Shown here piece after piece: positions 42,846-50,999 of a DNA stretch of 64,000 bases; the stretch's first letter is position 1, and every line of letters starts with the position of its first letter. Under the pieces are notes generated by a model. The model saw only the letters and a list, made by a program, of their open reading frames with translations. It did no database searches and was not told the DNA's origin. Location: contig DASVWD010000234.1 in the NCBI GenBank assembly GCA_036389795.1, positions 1 through 64,000 on the forward strand, given 5' to 3'. The DNA comes from Longimicrobium sp. GTDB taxonomy: Bacteria > Gemmatimonadota > Gemmatimonadetes > Longimicrobiales > Longimicrobiaceae. The translations under genes and the position numbers were made by a program.

Positions 42846-43685
42846 CTACCGTCCGCGCCAGCCGCAGCCGGCCTCCGACAGCGTGGCCCAGTCCACCTCG
42901 CGCGGCGGGGCGGCCGCCATCTCCCGCCGCCAGTCGCGCTCGACGTCGGCGAGCGGGCGCCCGGCCGCCCGCTCCAGCGCCGCGGGGCCGCCCGTCCACA
43001 GCGCGCGCACGGCGCGGGTCCCGTGCCGCGCGCGGAGGTGGCCGAGCAGGCCGCCGGCCTGGAGGTACGCCGTCAGGTCGTCCTGCGCGCGGAAGGCGCC
43101 GGTGAGGCGGTCCAGCGGCAGCGCGCGACCGCTCTGCACCAGGAAGGCGGCCACGGTCTCCAGGTCGTACGGCCCGCACGTCCCCTCGGCGAGCACCGCC
43201 ACGCCCTCCTGCACCCAGTCCCCCGCCGGCGAGCGGCCCCAGGCGCCGATCGAGACGGCGTGCATCGCCTCGTGGCGCGCGGACGGCCTCCGCCTGGCGC
43301 TCGCGGCGACGACGGCGACGCGCTCCTCCGGGTACGCGGTGCCGCCGCGCACGGCCTGGCCCGTCAGCCGGCCCATCTGCGCGCGGTCTTCGACGTAGAA
43401 AACGTGGAGCGTGCGCCCGTCTTCCCCCAGCTCCAGCAGCCGGTAGGCGTCCGCGCGCGCCCGGGCCGCCAGCGCCGCCAGCTCGGCCGCGTGCCGCGCC
43501 GCGTACGAGCCCGGCTGCACGTAGACGCGCAGCTTCGGCGCGTCGACGCGCCTCCAGCGGAAGCCCGGGGTGGTGCGGAACGTGGAGACGAGCGGCGTCT
43601 CGTACGCGTCGGCGGCGGGCGCCTCGCCCGAGCAGGCGGGAGACGCGAGGAGCGGGAGGAGCAGGACGCAGGCGGGGATTCGCAT
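42846..43685 (-). CDS. Putative secreted gluzincin-type metallopeptidase
   Basis: 279 residues with a signal peptide ending near LASPACSGE (Cys18, possibly lipidated, though the Pro at -2 is atypical). The region RHEAMHAVSIGAWGRSPAGD has a HExxH motif (His138, Glu139, His142), followed by WVQEGVAVLAEG with Glu160 as a likely third zinc ligand, the arrangement of peptidase-MA/M61-like proteins. Substrate unknown. The gene upstream (DUF3052) is 8 bp away, so an operon is likely. Confidence 0.8.
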   Translation of the reverse strand: MRIPACVLLLPLLASPACSGEAPAADAYETPLVSTFRTTPGFRWRRVDAPKLRVYVQPGSYAARHAAELAALAARARADAYRLLELGEDGRTLHVFYVEDRAQMGRLTGQAVRGGTAYPEERVAVVAASARRRPSARHEAMHAVSIGAWGRSPAGDWVQEGVAVLAEGTCGPYDLETVAAFLVQSGRALPLDRLTGAFRAQDDLTAYLQAGGLLGHLRARHGTRAVRALWTGGPAALERAAGRPLADVERDWRREMAAAPPREVDWATLSEAGCGWRGR

Positions 43686-43693
43686 CGGGAGGT

Positions 43694-44134
43694 CTACCGC
43701 GGCGGGCGGTCCTCGAGGCGGTAGACCAGGCGCAGCCCCGACCAGGTGGCGTCGATGGCGCAGACCTTGGTGTCGACCATCCCGTTCTCCAGCGCGACGG
43801 CGCGCACCACGTCCTCGGTGAGGTCGGTGGGAACCCGCGACGCCTTCTTCGGCCAGGCGACCCACAGCATCCCCGCGGGCGAGAGCGAGCGCGCCAGGCG
43901 GGCGTACTCCGCGCGCAGCTGGTCCGCGGCGGTGGTGAAGAAGACGACCAGGTCCAGCCCCGCCGACTCCTCGCCGTCCGCGAGCACCGCGACGTCCGGC
44001 GGCAGCTCGCCCAGCGCGGCCGCGAAGCCCGGCGGCGCGTGGTCGAAGCGCACGCGGTGGCCGGGCTTGATCCCGAGCTTCTTCGGCAGCGGCGTCCCGC
44101 TGTAGCCGGCGGACGTGGAGGAGGTGGAATCCAT
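43694..44134 (-). CDS. DUF3052 family protein
   Basis: 146 residues. The opening AGYSGTPLPKKLGIKPGHRV and the later LVVFFTTAADQL and SRVPTDLTEDVVRAVALENG match DUF3052, a small soluble family of unknown function common in Actinomycetes and soil bacteria. The fold looks like a minimal Rossmann-like domain. It is first in a minus-strand cluster with the metallopeptidase. Confidence 0.88.
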   Translation of the reverse strand: MDSTSSTSAGYSGTPLPKKLGIKPGHRVRFDHAPPGFAAALGELPPDVAVLADGEESAGLDLVVFFTTAADQLRAEYARLARSLSPAGMLWVAWPKKASRVPTDLTEDVVRAVALENGMVDTKVCAIDATWSGLRLVYRLEDRPPR

Positions 44135-44380
44135 CGCAGGCGCGAAGTCAGCGGGTCAGGTGGACCGTCGGGACGGCCGAAGCGTAGAACTCCCTGCGGC
44201 GCGCGGACCGGGGAGCGTATCCTGCGCGTCCGCTGGCCGACGGGACGGCGACGAGCATGCAGGCTGTCCCCTGTAACCTGTCCACTGTCCCCTGTCCGTT
44301 ACAAGAGTTTCCTTCCCTGAACGGAACGGAACTTGTAACATGCAGGCCCCCTCGTCTCGAACCCGGCCCAGGGAGGTCCC

Positions 44381-44920
44381 ATGCCGAACAACGCATTCAG
44401 CGCCCGCCCGCCCGCCTTCGCCGGCACCCAGGGGACGATGGAGCTCTCGTGGGAGCTGTTCGGCGAGCTGAGCCGGGTGCTGGCGCTGCGCGTGGCGCGC
44501 GACTACCGGCCGGACCTGGTGATCGGCATCGCCACGGCGGGCGTGATCCCCGCGGCCACCGTGGCGGCCATGCTGCACGCTGACTTCGAGTCGATGAAGA
44601 TCTCGCGCCGCGACGGCGCCCGGCTGCAGGCGTCCCCGCGGGTGCTCTCGCCCACGCCCGTGGAGGCGAAAGCGCGCCGCGTGCTGATCGTGGACGAGAT
44701 CACCACCAGCGGCGACACGCTACGCCTGGCGCTGGCCGCCGTGCGCGAGGTGGGCCCGGCCGACGTGCGCACCGCCACCAGCTTCGTGCGCCCGGGCGGC
44801 TACCGCCCCAACTACTTCGCGCTGGAGACCGACCAGCTCGTGGTCTACCCCTGGGACCGCCAGGTGGTCACCGACGGCGAGCTGGTGACGCATCCCACGT
44901 ACGCGGGGCTGACGGCTTGA
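44381..44920 (+). CDS. Phosphoribosyltransferase-family protein
   Basis: 179 residues. The PRPP-binding motif is VLIVDEITTSGDTL. The hood region (VIGIATAGVIPAATVAAM) and a C-terminal WDRQVVTDGEL complete a type I PRTase. It is closest in style to hypoxanthine/xanthine-guanine phosphoribosyltransferases, which salvage purine bases to nucleotides, though the base specificity is not readable here. It starts at ATG 44381, preceded by GGGAGG. A very long inverted repeat follows 14 bp after the stop. Confidence 0.88.
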   Translation: MPNNAFSARPPAFAGTQGTMELSWELFGELSRVLALRVARDYRPDLVIGIATAGVIPAATVAAMLHADFESMKISRRDGARLQASPRVLSPTPVEAKARRVLIVDEITTSGDTLRLALAAVREVGPADVRTATSFVRPGGYRPNYFALETDQLVVYPWDRQVVTDGELVTHPTYAGLTA

Positions 44921-44934
44921 ACTGCAAGTGTGTT

Positions 44935-45018
44935 AGTCCTTAGTGCTTAGTCTTTTAGTGGGATCGTGCGCGAGGGACGGCCCCGCACGATCCCACTAAG
45001 GACTAAGCACTAAGGACT
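44935..45018. repeat. Long inverted repeat of TTAGTGCTTAG units
   Basis: Outer arms of 18 bp (44935-44952 with 45001-45018) and inner arms of 13 bp (44958-44970 with 44984-44996) are both perfect, leaving a short internal loop and a 13-base apex. It lies between the convergent phosphoribosyltransferase and rho genes, next to the rho terminator. Confidence 0.88.
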
Positions 45019-45032
45019 AAAGCACTAAACAA

Positions 45033-45067
45033 CGAAGGCCGGCCCCGTGGCACGGGGCCGGCCTTCG
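45033..45067. terminator. Terminator of rho
   Basis: A perfect 17-bp stem CGAAGGCCGGCCCCGTG / CACGGGGCCGGCCTTCG with a 1-base centre, 30 bases after the rho stop. Confidence 0.88.
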
Positions 45068-45096
45068 CACGTTCGACGGCGGCGGGCGAGAGCGGA

Positions 45097-46347
45097 TCAG
45101 CCCTTCGCCATCGAGTCGAGGAACTCCTTGTTGTTCTTCGTCTTCCGCATGCGGTTGAGCAGGAAGTCGATGGCCTCGGCCGGAGGCATGTCGGAGAGGA
45201 AGTTGCGCAGCAGGTACACCCGCGTCAGCTCCAGCTCGTTCAGCAGCAGGTCCTCGCGCCGCGTCCCCGAGCGGTTCAGGTCGATCGCCGGGAAGATGCG
45301 CTTGTCGGCGATGTGCCGGTCGAGCGCGAGCTCCATGTTGCCGGTGCCCTTGAACTCCTCGAAGATCACCTCGTCCATGCGGCTGCCGGTCTCGATGAGC
45401 GCGGTGGCCACGATGGTGAGAGAGCCGCCCTCCTCGATGTTGCGCGCGGCGCCGAAGAAGCGCTTGGGCTTGTGCAGCGCGTTGGCGTCCACGCCGCCGG
45501 AGAGGATCTTCCCGGAGTGCGGCACCACCACGTTGTAGGCGCGCGCCAGGCGGGTGATGGAGTCCAGCAGGATCACCACGTCGCGGCCGTGCTCCACCAG
45601 GCGCTTGGCCTTCTCCAGCACCATCTCGGCCACCTGCGTGTGCCGGTCGGCCGGCTCGTCGAAGGTGGACGAGATCACCTCGGCCTTCACGTTCTCCTGC
45701 ATGTCGGTGACCTCCTCGGGGCGCTCGTCGATGAGCAGCACGATGAGGTGCACCTCCGGGTGGTTCTCGGTGATGGCGTTGGCGATCTTCTGCATCAGGA
45801 TCGTCTTGCCCGCCTTCGGGGGCGCCACGATCAGGCCGCGCTGCCCCTTGCCGAGCGGCGCGATCAGGTCCATCACCCGCATCGACAGGTCGCCCGAGGC
45901 GGCCTCCAGGTGCACCCGCTCGTCGGGGTAGCGCGGGCGCAGGTTGTCGAAGGCGATGCGGTGCTTGGCCTTCTCAGGCTCGTCGCCGTTGACCCGCTCC
46001 ACCTTGAGCAGCGCCAGGTAGCGCTCGCCCTCCTTGGGCGGGCGCACCTGCCCCAGCACGGTGTCGCCGGTGCGCAGGTCGAAGCGCTTGATCTGGCTGG
46101 GCGAGACGTAGATGTCGTCGGGCCCGTACAGGTAGTTCCAGTCCTGCGAGCGGAGGAAGCCGTACCCCTCGGGCAGGACCTCGAGCACGCCCTCGCCGCG
46201 CAGCACCACCTCGCTGTCGAGCAGGTTCTGCTCGATGCGGTAGATGAGGTCCTGCTTACGGAGCCCCGAGTAGTTCGAGATGTTGAGCCCTTCCGCCATC
46301 TCGTGCAGCTCGGCGATGCTCTTGGATTTGATGGCTGTGATGTCCAC
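45097..46347 (-). CDS. rho: Transcription termination factor Rho
   Basis: 416 residues, the usual length. The N-terminal RNA-binding OB/CSD domain contains [20 protein letters not shown]. The ATPase core has Walker [13 protein letters not shown] and Walker [17 protein letters not shown]. The Q-loop/R-loop region, with [20 protein letters not shown], and the arginine-finger area are intact. Rho is a hexameric RNA helicase that ends transcription. ATG 46347. The upstream region is 1.1 kb without a gene on either strand, which could hold an autoregulatory leader. Confidence 0.98.
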   Translation of the reverse strand: MDITAIKSKSIAELHEMAEGLNISNYSGLRKQDLIYRIEQNLLDSEVVLRGEGVLEVLPEGYGFLRSQDWNYLYGPDDIYVSPSQIKRFDLRTGDTVLGQVRPPKEGERYLALLKVERVNGDEPEKAKHRIAFDNLRPRYPDERVHLEAASGDLSMRVMDLIAPLGKGQRGLIVAPPKAGKTILMQKIANAITENHPEVHLIVLLIDERPEEVTDMQENVKAEVISSTFDEPADRHTQVAEMVLEKAKRLVEHGRDVVILLDSITRLARAYNVVVPHSGKILSGGVDANALHKPKRFFGAARNIEEGGSLTIVATALIETGSRMDEVIFEEFKGTGNMELALDRHIADKRIFPAIDLNRSGTRREDLLLNELELTRVYLLRNFLSDMPPAEAIDFLLNRMRKTKNNKEFLDSMAKG

Positions 46348-47433
46348 GACTGGCTCCGAATGTGTCTATGCGATACCGCGGCCCACGGGGCCCGCTGCCG
46401 CCGCGTCCGCTGGAATTGTTCCGATGAAGCTGGGAAAAGAGACCAGGGAGGAGGCGCACCCGCGCCCTGAGCCGGATAGGCGGTCTTGGCTGTGAGACGG
46501 TACGCGCAACCTAACGACCGCTTTTTTCCCGCGCAAGACCAAACGTTTGGCGGGTTTCCGGCCTGGCGCCGCGGAATGTTGCCGCTGTCCCTGGTGTCGG
46601 TTCGACCGGCCCGCGCGCACGAACCGGGCCACGCTCCCGCCACACGCGCGCGCAACGTCTTGCCCTGTATCGCTTTTCAAGGCGCGGCGCCCAACCTTTC
46701 GCGGCGGTCTGATGCGGGGGAGATACCCGCCGGAGCGCGCCAGGTGCCATGAGCCCGGCTCACTAACACAACTCTTACGATTCCTTAATCTTAGACCCGG
46801 TCCAGACGGCCCCCGCGACCGCATACCCCGGCGCCGCGCCGGTCTCCGGACGTTGCCGCGCGCCTGGGCCGGCCGCGGAGGCGCCGCGCATCCCGTGTCG
46901 GAAAACGTCGGCTGCGGTACGGATCCCAGGACGGCTCGCGTCGGGTACCCATCGCGGGAACCCACGCGGGATGCGGCGGCCGCGTGAGGGATGCGCGCCC
47001 GGAGGGCCAGACCGGGGCGGCCGGGCAGTTTCGGCCGACGCGGGCCCGGCGCGGTTGGGCAGCGTTGTTTGCTGCCCTACCGCGCGCGCAGCCCGGCCCA
47101 GAGCGCAGCGGAGGGACACGCCCAAACCGAAGTGCGAAAGTGCTGAGTGCGAAAGTGGTGGATGCAGGCTGACTCTCGCACTCTCGCACTCTCGCACTCT
47201 CGCACTTCAACTACCCCGAGAGAGCCTTCCGAACCATTCGGCGCGAAGCAGGCCGGCCGGTGCCGCACCGGTGTCCCACGCTGGGGCGCGGGTGGGACTG
47301 CGGGCGGGGAATGCGCGCCCCGGCCCGGACGACGCCGTACCACCGCCGCCCACGCGGAAATCCCTGAAAACAAAGGGGTGTACGCATCGTCCGCTTCGTG
47401 CGCTCCAGCCCGCGCCGCGGCGCGGTACGCTCC
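46348..47433. other. Largest gene-free region (rho upstream)
   Basis: About 1.1 kb. Next to rho is a purine-rich stretch, then CGCTTTTTTCCCGCG (46520-46535) and an AT-rich spot TTCCTTAATCTTAGACC (46780-46797) that could be promoter material. A branched element follows at 46984-47128, then GTGCGAAAGTGCTGAG and CTCTCGCACTCTCGCACT tracts (47129-47210). No gene is visible. Confidence 0.75.
46984..47128 (+). repeat. Branched ~145-nt element, plus orientation
   Basis: It starts GTGAGGGATGCGCGCCC and ends GGGACACGCCCAAACC. Hairpin I is CGGCCG / CGGCCG and hairpin II is GGGCAGC / GCTGCCC, flanked by the conserved GCCCGGCGC and CAGCCCGGCCC segments. Confidence 0.85.
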
Positions 47434-47463
47434 TTGACAAACGGCCGCGGCACGAGGGAGATT
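47434..47463 (+). promoter_or_regulatory. Possible promoter of the 47506 gene
   Basis: TTGACA (47434-47439) is perfect; the best -10 candidate, GAGATT after 18 bp, is weak. Confidence 0.45.
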
Positions 47464-47505
47464 CCGGACGGATCGTCGCAACGCGCGACTGACGGAGCTG
47501 AGGCG

Positions 47506-47862
47506 ATGGCACGGCACAACCGAGAGGGCCGGGGCGAGGACCAGCGCGGCCGCACCTACATGGTGGGGTACCAGCCCGACTGGTTCCGACACGTGAAGGT
47601 GACGCGCGGGCTGGACAGCGGGCGCCAGTCCACCAAGACCCTGCTGCGCAACCCCGACCCGCCGGCCGCCGAGCCGGGGCGCCGGGTGCGCACGCACATC
47701 AACGCCCCGGAGCTGGGCCTCGACTTCGAGGTGATCATCGACGACGTGCGGCACGTGGTGCGCCGCATCATCGTGGAGACGGTGGTCCCCGAGGGCGACG
47801 ACGCCGGCGAGGTGATCGCCTTCTCGCTCTCGCGCAACCCCGACGAGTCGCCCGACGACTGA
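47506..47862 (+). CDS. Small basic/acidic protein of unknown function
   Basis: 118 residues from ATG 47506, with GGAGCTGAGG upstream. The segment RTYMVGYQPDWFRHVKVTRG and the strand-rich DFEVIIDDVRHVVRRIIVET suggest a compact soluble domain with an acidic tail. No recognised family. It is 57 bp ahead of a histidine kinase gene on the same strand and could be cotranscribed with it. Confidence 0.75.
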   Translation: MARHNREGRGEDQRGRTYMVGYQPDWFRHVKVTRGLDSGRQSTKTLLRNPDPPAAEPGRRVRTHINAPELGLDFEVIIDDVRHVVRRIIVETVVPEGDDAGEVIAFSLSRNPDESPDD

Positions 47863-47919
47863 GCGCCCGGCCGGCTCCACCCGCCGGCCGCGGCGGCCCC
47901 CGCCCTTTTCTTCCCAGGC

Positions 47920-48771
47920 ATGATCCTTCAGGCGGACCCCGCCGCGGGCGAGAACTCGCAGGTGCTCTTCGCCGTCGCCGTCATCGTGGTGGTGAGCGTG
48001 ATCGTGTTCACCACCGGGGTGATCTTCGCGCTCCTGCGCAGGAGCGACCGGCGCCGCGCGGAGGAGGAGAAGCTGGCGGCCATCGGCACGGCCACCGCGC
48101 GCATCCTGCACCAGATCAAGAACCCGCTGCAGACCATCGTGCTGCACGCCGACATCCTCCAGGACGAGCGCATCGTCTCGGAGCAGTCGCAGCGCCGCGA
48201 GGTGTGCGAGGCCATCGTGGGCGAGAGCCAGCGCCTGGTGGCGATGCTCGACGAGCTCTCGGTGTATGCCAGCGGCGCCAGGCGCGCGCTCAACCGGCGC
48301 CCCGTGCGCCTGGACGACGTGGTGCGCCAGGTGGCCGGCCACGAGGCGCGCGAGTCGGCGGAGACGGGCCTCAGGGTGGACGCCAGCGGGATCGGCGAGG
48401 CCACGGTCTACGCCGACGTCTACTACCTGCGGCAGGTGTTCGACAACCTGGTGCGCAACGCCCGCGAGGCGATGGACGGCCAGCCCGACCCGCGGCTCTG
48501 GCTCACGGTGGCGCGCGCGGGCGGCAACGCCGAGGCGCGCGTGATCGACAACGGCCCCGGGATCGAGCCCGAGAACCTGCACCGCGTCTTCCAGCCGTTC
48601 GTCTCCACCAAGGGGAAGGGGATGGGGCTGGGGCTCGCCATCTGCCGCGACATCGTGGAGGGGCACGGCGGCAAGCTGGACGTGGAGTCGACGCCCGGAA
48701 AGGGCACCACCTTCACCGTCTCGCTCCCGCTCTACACCGACGTCCCCGCGCTCGCCGGCGCGGGCGCCTGA
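47920..48771 (+). CDS. Membrane histidine kinase
   Basis: 283 residues. A single transmembrane helix (about 15-38) is followed directly by HisKA, with the phospho-acceptor in ILHQIKNPLQTIVLHADIL (His64), and a complete HATPase_c (DNLVRNAREAMDG N-box, VIDNGPGIEPENL G1, GKGMGLGLAICRDIVEGHGG G2). There is no sensor domain to speak of, so it may read membrane state or rely on a partner. There is no response regulator adjacent. It ends at a bidirectional terminator. Confidence 0.92.
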   Translation: MILQADPAAGENSQVLFAVAVIVVVSVIVFTTGVIFALLRRSDRRRAEEEKLAAIGTATARILHQIKNPLQTIVLHADILQDERIVSEQSQRREVCEAIVGESQRLVAMLDELSVYASGARRALNRRPVRLDDVVRQVAGHEARESAETGLRVDASGIGEATVYADVYYLRQVFDNLVRNAREAMDGQPDPRLWLTVARAGGNAEARVIDNGPGIEPENLHRVFQPFVSTKGKGMGLGLAICRDIVEGHGGKLDVESTPGKGTTFTVSLPLYTDVPALAGAGA

Positions 48772-48821
48772 GGCCGCGCGTCCCGCCGATCCCACCCGGC
48801 ACTGCCGTTCCACAAAATCGC

Positions 48822-48852
48822 CGAGGGGCGCCTGAAATTCAGGCGCCCCTCG
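48822..48852. terminator. Bidirectional terminator
   Basis: A perfect 15-bp stem CGAGGGGCGCCTGAA / TTCAGGCGCCCCTCG with a 1-base centre, between convergent genes. Confidence 0.9.
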
Positions 48853-48885
48853 CGCTTTCCGGGCGGAGACGGCGAACCGCGTCGG

Positions 48886-49476
48886 CTATGGTCCTGCCTT
48901 CACGACCTTCTCGAGGGTGTAGACCAGGTCGCCGAACTGCGATTCGTCGCCGTTGGCGGAGTTGGCGGCGGCGTGGAAGACGACGGACCCCGCCGCGGAG
49001 GCGGGCGCCGTCCACTCGACGGTCCACTCGATCCGCCCCGGCGCGGCGGGCTGGACGCCCGGGCGCGCGTGGCCGGCATACTGCACGCCGCTGGGCGTGC
49101 CCTCCACCACCTTCACCCGCTCGTCCGGCGCGCGGAAGCTTCCCGCCTGGCGCCCCGCCGCCGCTCCGTCCGCGAAGCGCGCCGAGAGTTCGAAGCCGCC
49201 CCGCTGCAGGTCGCCGCGCGCGAGGGAGACGGTGATCCGGTAGGGCTCGCCGGGGCGGTAGGCGTCGGGGATGCCTGCGAGCGACAGCGTCCCGCCCGCC
49301 TCGTTGAGCGCCTCGCCCATGTGGCACTGGGCGCAGGTCGGCTCGCCGAAGCCGCCGGTGAACCCCGGGGGCGGCCCGTCCGGGAACGCCCCCCGCGCGC
49401 CCCGCACCGGGATGGCGATCCCCGCGAAACCGATCGCCGCAACGGCGAGCGCGGCCGAGACTCTCCAGAGCTTCAT
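48886..49476 (-). CDS. Secreted protein with one haem-c motif and a Reeler-like domain
   Basis: 196 residues. A signal peptide (LAVAAIGFAGIAIPV) precedes a single CxxCH in TCAQCHMGE (Cys48, Cys51, His52). The rest has Reeler-like features: LSLAGIPDAYRPGEPYRITV, and a C-terminal NSANGDESQFGDLVYTLEK that resembles the ending of bacterial choice-of-anchor/Reeler proteins. It may be a periplasmic electron carrier or a substrate-binding cytochrome. It is 55 bp downstream of the propeller protein and probably cotranscribed. Confidence 0.82.
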   Translation of the reverse strand: MKLWRVSAALAVAAIGFAGIAIPVRGARGAFPDGPPPGFTGGFGEPTCAQCHMGEALNEAGGTLSLAGIPDAYRPGEPYRITVSLARGDLQRGGFELSARFADGAAAGRQAGSFRAPDERVKVVEGTPSGVQYAGHARPGVQPAAPGRIEWTVEWTAPASAAGSVVFHAAANSANGDESQFGDLVYTLEKVVKAGP

Positions 49477-49531
49477 CCCTTCACCCGCGTACTTTCGCAC
49501 TTTCGCACTCACGCACTCACGCACTCGCCGT

Positions 49532-50509
49532 TCAAGGCAGCTTCGCCCGGCCAATGGTGTTGACGTCGGTGCCGAACCAGATCTCGCGCGCGGGGCGGTG
49601 GAAGTACATGTGCCGCACCGTGCCGCCGCCGCTGGGGATCGGCGCGGGGCTGGTGAACTGCTCCGTCCTGGGATCGAAGCCGACGAAGCGGTTCGGCTGC
49701 GAGCCCGTCTCCACCGCCCAGAGCATGTCCTGGTCGTCCACCGCCATCGCGTAGGGGCGTGACCCGGCGCCGCCGGGCATCTGCCACTCCTTGAACTGGC
49801 GCGTGGCCGGGTCGTAGCGCCCCAGGTATCCGCCCGCGTGGTCCACGTACCACACCTTCCCGTCCGAGGTCATCCCGATGCGGCGGCTGCGGGCCGCCTC
49901 GCGCGGGAGGGCGATCTCGGTGAGCTGCATGGTGGCCGGATCGATGGTGGCCAGCTTGTTGGTGCCGAAGAGGTTCAGCCACGGCCGCCCTCGCGCGTCC
50001 AGCACGATCCCGTACGGCCGCGCCCGCGGCGTGGGCACCGCGATCAAGCGCACCTGCCCGCTCGCCGGCTCCAGCTTCCCGACCATGTTGGCGCCCTGCA
50101 GCGTGAACCAGAGGTCGCCGCGCTGGTCGAAGACGAGCGTGTGCGGGTCGCGCGCGGCCGGGTCGGGCATCGGGTAGCGGCGCACCTGCCCGGTGCGCGG
50201 GTCCAGGCGGCCGATGTGCCCGTTCCCGTTCCCCGCGTACCACACCGCGCCGTCGCGCGCGACGATCAGGTTGTGCGGCAGCGCCCGCTCCTCCAGCTCG
50301 AAGCGGCGGAACTGCCCGGTGCGCGGGTCCAGGTACGCCACGTAGTTCCCCACCTGCCCCACGAACCAGACGCGCCCGTCGGGGCCCACGTACGGGTCGC
50401 GCGGCCGGCTCTCCGCCCACGGCACCGGCCACTCGCGGATCTCGACGTCGTTGTAGGCGGCCGCGGCCCCGAGCAGGGGAACGGCCATCAGCGCGATCGC
50501 TCGTCTCAT
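49532..50509 (-). CDS. Virginiamycin B lyase-like beta-propeller protein
   Basis: 325 residues, with a signal peptide ending near GAAAAYNDV. The body is a run of about seven Vgb/NHL-type blades, each with D-x-x-G-x-x-W-(F/Y)-(V/T/A) (VGPDGRVWFVG, VARDGAVWYAG, FDQRGDLWFTL, LDARGRPWLNL, MTSDGKVWYVD). True Vgb lyases linearise streptogramin B with an active-site His, but most family members have other roles. Here a sensor or binding role next to a haem-c protein is as likely. Confidence 0.88.
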   Translation of the reverse strand: MRRAIALMAVPLLGAAAAYNDVEIREWPVPWAESRPRDPYVGPDGRVWFVGQVGNYVAYLDPRTGQFRRFELEERALPHNLIVARDGAVWYAGNGNGHIGRLDPRTGQVRRYPMPDPAARDPHTLVFDQRGDLWFTLQGANMVGKLEPASGQVRLIAVPTPRARPYGIVLDARGRPWLNLFGTNKLATIDPATMQLTEIALPREAARSRRIGMTSDGKVWYVDHAGGYLGRYDPATRQFKEWQMPGGAGSRPYAMAVDDQDMLWAVETGSQPNRFVGFDPRTEQFTSPAPIPSGGGTVRHMYFHRPAREIWFGTDVNTIGRAKLP

Positions 50510-50999
50510 TCGTACCTCCGCGCGGTGTAAAAGAGGGCCGGTTCGGGTGAAGAAGACCCCATGCCGAAGAAAAACGTTGATCGCGTCACTGGAGGCAAGA
50601 GGCAGAGCGTGTCACGGCGGTCGCGCGCGGTCACCCCGGCGGGCAGAGGTGGAAGTGGCGTTCGGGTTCCGGTAGGGTCCGCATCGAACCGAACGACCGG
50701 TGGAGAAATCGGATGACCACGTCCATCTACTGAGTTTACCCGGAGGCGGCGTAGTGGAGGATCACTTCGAGAGACTTCGAGAGAAGAGCAGTGGCGAGCG
50801 TGATGATCGGCGCGAGCGGAACCAAAGGGCCAGTCCCAGGGCAGCCGCACGTGGCACGCGACACGATTCCCTGCCGCGGTGATCGGCCTGCTGCCGGTCG
50901 GCGGCGCGTTCATGGTTTCACCCGATCATTCTGCGCATGCGCTTCCCCTGCGCACGCGCCATGGACGACCGCTACTGCCACACTCACCGACGTGCCGCC
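50510..50999. other. Gap before the S8 protease
   Basis: 490 bp, with GC content dropping toward the S8 gene. No repeats of the families seen elsewhere and no credible gene. It marks the left edge of an atypical segment (about 50.5-53.4 kb). Confidence 0.6.

Noticed and set aside
46348-47433. Hidden gene in the gap upstream of rho
   Set aside because: Every open frame there is either the complement of repeats or lacks a ribosome binding site and protein-like composition.
49532-50509. Streptogramin (virginiamycin B) resistance gene
   Set aside because: Most Vgb-like propellers are not lyases, and the pairing with a haem-c protein does not suggest resistance.
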